DNA of 20,443 nucleotides from CBCXVS01 sp965178525 (lineage in GTDB: Bacteria; Tectomicrobia; Entotheonellia; Entotheonellales; Entotheonellaceae), in the NCBI GenBank assembly GCA_965178525.1, contig CBCXVS010000123.1:1-20443 (forward strand), in the 5' to 3' direction. The notes beneath the pieces were generated by a model. That model had not been told where the DNA came from. It did not search any database and worked only from the letters and a program-made list of their open reading frames with translations. A program made the position numbers and the translations under genes. Shown here one piece after another: positions 14,974 through 20,443 of the stretch. The stretch's first letter is position 1. Every line of letters starts with the position of its first letter.

Positions 14974-17232
14974 ATGATTTATAGACGGATACTGAGCCTC
15001 GCTCTACCATTGGCCTGCCTACTATGGCCCTTTCTGCAGACGCTTGCAGCTACCGCTCCTGGCGCGATTGTGCGTGATATTGAAATTCGCGGCAATCGCC
15101 GTACGCAGGAGTCGACAATCCGTTTTTACCTGCAGACCGCGATCGACAGCCCCTTCTCACCGCAGACGCTCCGGGAGGATATCAAACGCCTCTATGCCTT
15201 ACGGACCTTTGATGATATTCGGGTCACCGCGGAAGAAGTGGAGGCGGGTATCCGTGTGATCATCACGGTTACGGAAAAGCCGGCAGTCCGACAAATTACG
15301 TTGCAAGGAAGGCGCCGCGGTGATGAAGAGGAAGTGACCCAACGGATTCTCCTCAAAGAACACTCTACCTTTGAGCGGAATCTCCTCAATGATACCGTGA
15401 CGGGCATCCAACAGTATTATCGGCAAGAAGGCTATTACTTTGCGCATGTCCGCCCAGAGGTGTCCGAGGTTGACGATAATCAAGTCGATATCACCTTGTC
15501 GATCACCGAGGGCAAGAAAATTCGTATTGGCCGTATTCGTTTTACTGGGAACACGCATTTCCCCGATACGACCTTGCGGAAGCAACTCCAGACGCGAGAG
15601 TTTCTTCTGCCCGTCTTAAGTGGCGGCGCCTCGCTTTATCGGCCCGATGCGCTCCGCGTCGACCTGCAGCTCCTGGAGAACTTTTATCAGAACAACGGCT
15701 TCGTGAATATCCAACTTGGTGAACCGGTCGTGGAGATCAACCGCGAGGCGAGCGCCATCGTCATCACCATGCCGATTGCGGATGAGGGCGAGCAGTACAA
15801 AGTCGGTGTCGTCACGTTGCAAGAGGATGAAGTCTTTAGCGCCGAGGAATTGCGTCAGATGGTCCGGCTGACGACCGGGGAGATCTATAGCCGCGCCGCC
15901 GTTCGGCGCGATATCCTGACCCTGACGAATGCCTATACGGACCAGGGCTATGCCTTTGCCGATGCCACCCCGACGGTATCGCTGGATCAACCCCAACGTC
16001 TGGTCAATATTGCCTTTACCATCCGCCCTGGTTCGCGTGTGTATATCGGCCGCATCGACATTCGTGGCAATGAACGCACGCGCGATTGGGTCATCCGCCG
16101 GGAACTTCGCGTGGATGAAGGGGAGTTGTATAGCGGCCGAAAGCTGCGCCGTTCCCGCCAACGCCTAGCCAATCTGCAGTACTTCGAGGAAATCAAAATC
16201 GATGAAAAACGCTGGTTAGATGAAGGCCTGGTCGACCTCGACATCGACGTCACGGAGCAGTCCACCGGCCAATTTCAGGCGGGGCTGGGCTTTAGCTCGG
16301 TCGAGACCGTCGTGTTTTTGGCCTCCGTGACGCAGCGCAATCTGTTCGGCCGCGGCCTGGCGGTCTCGGCGCAGGGACGGGTCGGGGGCCTGTCACAGGA
16401 TTTTTCGCTCACGTTTGTTGAGCCCTGGCTCTTTGGCCGCCCGATCAATGCCGGTCTGAGTGTCTTCCGGCGCAGTATCGATTTCGACACGTTTGATTCG
16501 CGCCGGACCGGCTTCTCCCTGACATTGGGGCGATCGTTTGGGGAGTTTCTCCGCACCTCGGTCGCGTATCGTTTCGAGGAACTCCGCATCACCGATGTTG
16601 CGGCCAGCGCGGCCGAGATTTTAGAGGATCAGGAAGGCACGTCGCTGACCAGTAGTGTGGCGCCCCGCCTCACGTGGGATTCGCGCAACAATCGGATTAA
16701 TCCCTCACAGGGATCGCTCCATACGTTTGAAGTCGAGTTTGCCGGTCTTGGCGGCGAAAATCGTTTTTACAAGATCATTGGGGAATCGACCTGGTATTAT
16801 CCGTTGCCCTTTGGGCTGACTGGATTTATCAAAGGTCGTTTTGGGGTTGGAGCGGGCTATGGCGGTCGAGATCTTCCCGCTGCGGAGCGTTTCTTTTTAG
16901 GCGGGCCAACCACTGTGCGCGGCTTTGGCTTTCGTGATATCGGACCCCAGGATCTGGAAGAGAATCCGCTCGGTGGCACGTCCTTTGTGCAGTTCAACTT
17001 CGAGATTGGGCGGAGTTTTGGGCGTGTTTTGCGGCTCGTCGCGTTCTATGATGCGGGTAATGTTTATGCCGAGCAGGAACAATTTGACCTCGGAGAGTTA
17101 CGCCAAAGCGCTGGCTTTGGCATACGTTTCCTGACGCCGGTTGGACCGGTGCGGCTCGATTGGGGGTTTAAGCTCGATAGGCGCGAAGGAGAGGATCTCC
17201 TCGAACTCGGCTTTCTCCTGGGTACGTTTTAA
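14974..17232 (+). CDS. bamA: Outer membrane protein assembly factor BamA
   Basis: BamA is the core of the BAM complex that folds beta-barrel proteins into the outer membrane. From ATG 14974 the product has 752 residues: a signal peptide (1 to about 26, RRILSLALPLACLLWPF then LAA), then five POTRA domains. These start near residues 32 (IVRDIEIRGN), 104 (VRQITLQG), 184 (IRIGRIRFTGN), 276 (YKVGVVTLQ) and 356 (VYIGRIDIRGN). The 16-strand barrel begins near 430. The conserved lid motif VRGF is at 648-651, and the chain ends in phenylalanine, the outer-membrane C-terminal signal. An in-frame ATG at 14863 would add 37 polar residues before the signal peptide and lies inside the terminator stem, so it is rejected. 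skp follows, the common BAM arrangement. Confidence 0.96.
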   Translation: MIYRRILSLALPLACLLWPFLQTLAATAPGAIVRDIEIRGNRRTQESTIRFYLQTAIDSPFSPQTLREDIKRLYALRTFDDIRVTAEEVEAGIRVIITVTEKPAVRQITLQGRRRGDEEEVTQRILLKEHSTFERNLLNDTVTGIQQYYRQEGYYFAHVRPEVSEVDDNQVDITLSITEGKKIRIGRIRFTGNTHFPDTTLRKQLQTREFLLPVLSGGASLYRPDALRVDLQLLENFYQNNGFVNIQLGEPVVEINREASAIVITMPIADEGEQYKVGVVTLQEDEVFSAEELRQMVRLTTGEIYSRAAVRRDILTLTNAYTDQGYAFADATPTVSLDQPQRLVNIAFTIRPGSRVYIGRIDIRGNERTRDWVIRRELRVDEGELYSGRKLRRSRQRLANLQYFEEIKIDEKRWLDEGLVDLDIDVTEQSTGQFQAGLGFSSVETVVFLASVTQRNLFGRGLAVSAQGRVGGLSQDFSLTFVEPWLFGRPINAGLSVFRRSIDFDTFDSRRTGFSLTLGRSFGEFLRTSVAYRFEELRITDVAASAAEILEDQEGTSLTSSVAPRLTWDSRNNRINPSQGSLHTFEVEFAGLGGENRFYKIIGESTWYYPLPFGLTGFIKGRFGVGAGYGGRDLPAAERFFLGGPTTVRGFGFRDIGPQDLEENPLGGTSFVQFNFEIGRSFGRVLRLVAFYDAGNVYAEQEQFDLGELRQSAGFGIRFLTPVGPVRLDWGFKLDRREGEDLLELGFLLGTF

Positions 17233-17278
17233 GTTCCTGGACAAAATTAGCGACATCGTTTTTCCAGAGGAAAAAGAT
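17223..17278 (+). repeat. Dispersed intergenic repeat, copy B (upstream of skp)
   Basis: This is the second copy of the element at 2511-2570, with about 44 of 55 columns identical in a gapped hand alignment. It overlaps the bamA stop codon and lies 100 bases before the skp start. Here the 3' part forms a perfect hairpin, TTTTTCC (17259-17265) with GGAAAAA (17269-17275) and loop AGA; in copy A the matching stem has a mismatch. Confidence 0.6.
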
Positions 17279-17378
17279 GAATGTAATTCGGTTCGGGCAC
17301 GGAAGGGCCTGGGCGTCAGAGCGATGTCGAGGGTGTCAGAGTGGGATGACAAACGAGACAGAGAATATGGAGTTGTAT

Positions 17379-17981
17379 ATGAAGCAGTGGCGTAGCGGAC
17401 GGCATTGGGGGTGGATACTGGCGCTCGGCATGGTCCTCGGGTTGAGTATGCTCGGCCAGGCGCAGGCGCAGAAAGGGCTGAAAGTCGGTGTGGTGGATTT
17501 GCAGGCCGTGCTCGATAATTCCGTGCGGGGGAAAGCGGCGAAAGACCGTCTGAAGAAGCTGGGCCTGAAGTTGCAAGACGAGATCAAGGGCAAACGCAGA
17601 TTTAAGGAGGCGCGTGAGAAGGAGCTGCAGAAACTGCGCACCGAGATCCAGAGTCAGGGATTGGTGTTGAATCAGCAAGCTCGAGAGGCGAAAGCCGAGG
17701 CTTTTCGGAAGCAAGTGCGTGAACTCAAACGGTTTATTGATGACACCAATCGCTTTATCGAAGATGCCACGCAGGAGTTTCGGGAAAAAGAAGTTCGTGA
17801 AACGCGGCGGTTGTTGCGTGAGATCCGTCAACTTGTGAAAGAAGTGGGGAAGAAGGAGAAATATAGCCTGGTTTTCGAAGGCAATGAAGGGGCGGCATTG
17901 GTCCTCTACTTTGGAAACAAAGTAGACCTGACGCAGAAAATCATTCAACGCTACGATCGGGCCTCGGCCGCGAAACGTTAG
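17379..17981 (+). CDS. skp: Skp/OmpH-family periplasmic chaperone
   Basis: Skp holds unfolded outer-membrane proteins in the periplasm on their way to BamA. The 200-residue product starts with a signal peptide (WGWILALGMVLGLSMLG, cleavage likely after AQA at residue 30). It then has the OmpH core opening KVGVVDLQAVLDNS and long, lysine- and glutamate-rich helices (about 50-165) forming the tentacle-like coiled coil. It ends with the returning strand YSLVFEGNEGAALVLYF. I chose ATG 17379 because GGAG (17369-17372) is 6 bases upstream and the signal peptide then begins properly. Starts at 17277 and 17367 have poorer ribosome sites and add polar residues. It is somewhat longer than E. coli Skp (161). 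Its place between bamA and lpxD matches the conserved envelope cluster. Confidence 0.92.
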   Translation: MKQWRSGRHWGWILALGMVLGLSMLGQAQAQKGLKVGVVDLQAVLDNSVRGKAAKDRLKKLGLKLQDEIKGKRRFKEAREKELQKLRTEIQSQGLVLNQQAREAKAEAFRKQVRELKRFIDDTNRFIEDATQEFREKEVRETRRLLREIRQLVKEVGKKEKYSLVFEGNEGAALVLYFGNKVDLTQKIIQRYDRASAAKR

Positions 17982-17996
17982 CGCATGGGGAACCGT

Positions 17997-19031
17997 ATGC
18001 ACGTGACGCTTGCCGAACTGGCAAGACTCGTGAAAGGTGAGGTCGTTGGGGATGAGCACGTGCTCATTCAGGGACTTGCGCCGCTCGATCAGGCTGAGCC
18101 TGACGATTTGACCTTCGTCGCGGATAAAAAGTATGCCGCACACTTAAGGTCTTCACGTGCCGGCGCGGTGCTGGTGAATGCGCAACAGCCGGTGGATCGC
18201 CCGGCGATTCGGGTCCCCAATCCGTACGTTGCGTTTCTGACCCTACTCGACCATTTTTTTCCGCCGCATCACCCTCAGTGGGGCCTTGACGCCCGGGCGG
18301 TGCTCGATCCGGATGTGCACGTCGGGCAGCAGGTCAGTATTGGTCCCTATGTGGTGATTGGGCGCGGGGCGCGGTTAGGCGACCGGGTCGTGGTGTATCC
18401 GGGTACGTATATCGGTGAAGACTGTGTGATTGGCGACGATTGTGTGCTCTATACCAATGTGAGTCTGTATGCGCGCGTGCAGCTTGGGCGGCATGTGATC
18501 GTCCATAGTGGCGCGATCATTGGGGCGGATGGCTTCGGATTTTACCCGCAGGCGGATGGCTCGTACCGAAAAATTCCGCAGGTTGGCCGGGTTCTCATTG
18601 GGGATGAGGTAGAAATCGGCGCCAATACCTGTATTGACCGGGCCATGTTGGGTGATACCGTCATCGAGTCCGGGGCCAAACTCGATAATCTGATCCAGAT
18701 CGGGCACAATACGGCGATTGGCGCCCACTCGGTCCTCGCCGCCCAGATCGGTGTCTCCGGCAGTGTGCGCATCGGACCCCAGGTACGCATCGGCGGCCAG
18801 GCTGGGATTGCCGAGCATGTGACGGTGGGGCAGGGCGCTTCTGTCGGCGCTCAATCCGGTATTCCGCATGATGTTGAGCCGGGCGCCACGGTCCAGGGTG
18901 CGCCCGCTGTCCGCAACACCACGTTTAAACGCGTACACTTTTATAGCCTCCGGCTGGGTGAGTTATTTCAGCAAGTCCGCCAACTCCAACGGCGTCTGGA
19001 GCAGCTGGAAGGCCGGGAGAATGGGGCGTGA
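17997..19031 (+). CDS. lpxD: UDP-3-O-(3-hydroxyacyl)glucosamine N-acyltransferase LpxD
   Basis: LpxD adds the second 3-hydroxyacyl chain from acyl-ACP to the lipid A precursor in the cytoplasm. From ATG 17997 the product has 344 residues: an N-terminal uridine-binding domain (LAELARLVKGEVVGD to about residue 95), then a left-handed beta helix of hexapeptide repeats such as VSIGPYVVIG, VRIGPQVRIG and VTVGQGASVG. The C-terminal helix is LGELFQQVRQLQRRLEQLE. The catalytic histidine is His237 in IQIGHN (His239 in E. coli). An ATG at 17985 is also in frame but lacks a Shine-Dalgarno, while GGGGA precedes 17997. The stop overlaps the fabZ start by 4 bases, so the two are coupled. It follows skp by only 15 bases. 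Confidence 0.95.
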   Translation: MHVTLAELARLVKGEVVGDEHVLIQGLAPLDQAEPDDLTFVADKKYAAHLRSSRAGAVLVNAQQPVDRPAIRVPNPYVAFLTLLDHFFPPHHPQWGLDARAVLDPDVHVGQQVSIGPYVVIGRGARLGDRVVVYPGTYIGEDCVIGDDCVLYTNVSLYARVQLGRHVIVHSGAIIGADGFGFYPQADGSYRKIPQVGRVLIGDEVEIGANTCIDRAMLGDTVIESGAKLDNLIQIGHNTAIGAHSVLAAQIGVSGSVRIGPQVRIGGQAGIAEHVTVGQGASVGAQSGIPHDVEPGATVQGAPAVRNTTFKRVHFYSLRLGELFQQVRQLQRRLEQLEGRENGA

Positions 19032-19486
19032 TTTCACTGGGACCGGAAGACATCATCGCGGTGCTGCCACATCGGTACCCGTTTTTGCTCGTGGATCGGG
19101 TACTGGAAGTCGTACGCAATGAATATGCGATTGGGCTCAAAAACGTCACGCTAAACGAGCCCTTTTTTCAAGGGCATTTTCCGTCATACCGCGTCATGCC
19201 GGGCGTGCTCGTGATCGAGGCGATGGCACAGGTCGGCGGCATCCTCGCCCATTATTCGGACCAGCTTTTGCCCAATAAGATCCCGCTTTTTACCGGTATT
19301 GATCGCGGACGATTCCGCCGCCAAGTAGTGCCTGGGGATCAGCTCCGCTTGCATCTCGAACTGTTGCGCCGCCGCGGGTCCGTCTGGCGCTTCCGCGGGC
19401 GGGCTTTTGTCGACGAGGCCTTAGCCGCCGAAGCTGAACTGCTGGCTTTGCTCACCGATCGTCCGCAGGAAGGGCCGACATCATGA
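19028..19486 (+). CDS. fabZ: 3-hydroxyacyl-[ACP] dehydratase FabZ
   Basis: FabZ removes water from 3-hydroxyacyl-ACP, completing fatty acid elongation. It competes with LpxA and LpxD for the same 3-hydroxyacyl-ACP, so its place between their genes makes biochemical sense. The 152-residue hot-dog-fold protein shows LPHRYPFLLVDRV (13-25), catalytic His50 in QGHFPSY, and Glu64 in PGVLVIEAMAQVGG. It starts at GTG 19028, overlapping lpxD by 4 bases, with GGGAG at 19015-19019. Its own stop overlaps the lpxA ATG. This is the only dehydratase in the window. The proline and spacing pattern fits FabZ rather than FabA, which usually carries a catalytic Asp in place of this Glu. Confidence 0.96.
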   Translation: MISLGPEDIIAVLPHRYPFLLVDRVLEVVRNEYAIGLKNVTLNEPFFQGHFPSYRVMPGVLVIEAMAQVGGILAHYSDQLLPNKIPLFTGIDRGRFRRQVVPGDQLRLHLELLRRRGSVWRFRGRAFVDEALAAEAELLALLTDRPQEGPTS

Positions 19487-20292
19487 TAACCCATATCGAC
19501 CCGCGCGCCGTTGTCCATGCCTCTGTCGAATTGGCGGACAACGTGACCATCGGGCCGTTTACCGTGTTGGGAGAAGGGGTGCGCATCGGTACCGACACGA
19601 CCGTCGGGCCGCATGTGGTCATTGAACGGTGGACCACGATTGGGGAGCGCTGCCGCATTGGTCCGAGTGCGGTGTTGGGCGGCGATCCGCAACATCTTGG
19701 CTACACGGGCGAAGTGAGCTATCTCGACATTGGGAATGATAACGATATTCGGGAACTGACGGTCATTCATCGCAGTGTGGTACCGGGTGGGCATACTCGT
19801 ATCGGATCGCACAATGTGATTATGGCCCAAGTCCATGTCGCACACGATTGCGTGTTGGGCAATCATACCATCATTGCGAGCCTCGCGGGCCTTGCCGGAC
19901 ACGTCGAAGTGGAGGACGGCGCCATGATTGGGGGCGTCACCGGCGTGCACCAATTTGTCCGCATTGGCGCCTACAGCATGGTCGGCGGGAGTACACGGCT
20001 CAGCCAGGATGCGCCGCCGTATATGATGGTGGCGGGGAGTCCGGCAATGGTGCATGGCTTAAACGCGGTCGGCTTACGCCGGAATGGGTTTGGCCCTGAA
20101 GAGCGCCGCGAATTGAAGGATGCTTACCGGGTGCTCTATCGCTCCGACTTGAATGTCAGCCAAGCCCTTGCTAAAATAAAGCTCCAATCGAGCCTCAGTG
20201 CACCTGTCGCACACTTGGTGCAGTTCGTCGAACGCTCGAAACGGGGAATCTGTTCGCGATCCGGGGCATCTCTCCCTCAGGATGGTTGTTGA
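19483..20292 (+). CDS. lpxA: UDP-N-acetylglucosamine acyltransferase LpxA
   Basis: LpxA performs the first step of lipid A synthesis, moving a 3-hydroxyacyl group from ACP to UDP-GlcNAc. The 269-residue protein is a left-handed beta helix (repeats such as VTIGPFTVLG, VRIGTDTTVG) with a C-terminal helical part. The catalytic histidine is His121 in HVAHDC (His125 in E. coli). Gly169 in MVGGS aligns with E. coli Gly173, the residue that leaves room for a C14 chain, so a long 3-hydroxyacyl donor is likely. The ATG overlaps the fabZ stop (ATGA), with AGGAAGG upstream. After the usual ending ERSKRGI there is a 13-residue tail (CSRSGASLPQDGC) that E. coli LpxA lacks. lpxB or lpxI, often next, is not seen before the window ends. 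Confidence 0.95.
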   Translation: MITHIDPRAVVHASVELADNVTIGPFTVLGEGVRIGTDTTVGPHVVIERWTTIGERCRIGPSAVLGGDPQHLGYTGEVSYLDIGNDNDIRELTVIHRSVVPGGHTRIGSHNVIMAQVHVAHDCVLGNHTIIASLAGLAGHVEVEDGAMIGGVTGVHQFVRIGAYSMVGGSTRLSQDAPPYMMVAGSPAMVHGLNAVGLRRNGFGPEERRELKDAYRVLYRSDLNVSQALAKIKLQSSLSAPVAHLVQFVERSKRGICSRSGASLPQDGC

Positions 20293-20443
20293 GCAACTCT
20301 ACCACCTAGACCTTCAACACGTGCCGCACTTTTCTTCTATTATTGTTATCGTGCCGTTGCCAAGACGTTAGACCGAAGTTCCCCTGGCAGAATAGGCGGA
20401 GGGTTAAGTAGATCAACAGGTTGGCCCAATTCAAAAGTCCATT
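20293..20443. other. A/T-richer intergenic end region without a recognised gene
   Basis: The 151 bases after lpxA are visibly richer in A and T than the rest of the window (for example TTTTCTTCTATTATTGTTAT near 20330-20349). They hold only short open frames. A 23-base stretch at 20375-20397 resembles the 5' core of the dispersed repeat. I see no terminator with a T-tract and no clear promoter. Confidence 0.5.

Noticed and set aside
20282..20371. A 29-residue open frame (MVVEQLYHLDLQHVPHF...) overlapping the lpxA end
   Set aside because: It has no properly spaced ribosome site and no recognised family. Minus-strand frames in the same region are equally unsupported.

Overview
The window is about 20 kb of tightly packed housekeeping DNA from a diderm (Gram-negative) bacterium. 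It carries lipid A genes, BamA, Skp and a Lol lipoprotein transporter. It looks moderately G+C-rich by eye, with frequent GTG starts and several 4-base stop/start overlaps. The gene order resembles Nitrospirota or 'deltaproteobacterial' lineages, and ClpC with a UVR-like linker beside BamA fits that, but the assignment is inference without a database search. I found no rRNA, tRNA, CRISPR array, integrase or transposase gene.

Left edge (1-1723): the first 1318 bases hold the 5' part of a minus-strand htrA/degP periplasmic protease gene, cut by the window edge. A 405-base divergent intergenic region follows. It carries a good sigma70-type promoter in each direction: one for htrA (1466-1494, minus) and one with near-consensus hexamers for the rightward operon (1599-1628, plus).

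Membrane-lipid block (1724-7922, all plus): yceD (DUF177), rpmF (L32), plsX, fabD, fabG, acpP, fabF and rnc. Together they make the acyl carrier protein, load malonyl groups, elongate and reduce acyl chains, and pass acyl groups to phospholipid synthesis. fabH, often found between plsX and fabD, is absent. fabD carries a 20-bp tandem duplication close to its start, with the reading frame restored by a second nearby indel.

Targeting and translation block (8099-10216): ftsY (SRP receptor GTPase) and prfB (release factor 2), which keeps the autoregulatory +1 frameshift at an in-frame TGA.

Envelope block (10322-20292): lolC/E and lolD (lipoprotein release ABC transporter), clpC (AAA+ unfoldase), a terminator-like hairpin, then bamA, skp/ompH, lpxD, fabZ and lpxA. 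These deliver lipoproteins and beta-barrel proteins to the outer membrane and start lipid A synthesis. FabZ and the acyltransferases draw on the acyl-ACP pool made upstream. The last 151 bases (20293-20443) are A/T-richer and carry no gene I recognise.

No wholly new system is evident. The most unusual points are: the double indel in fabD; a ~55-bp dispersed intergenic repeat upstream of plsX and of skp; an RNase III that seems to lack one of its four metal-binding acidic residues; and a variant prfB frameshift context (TGAG).
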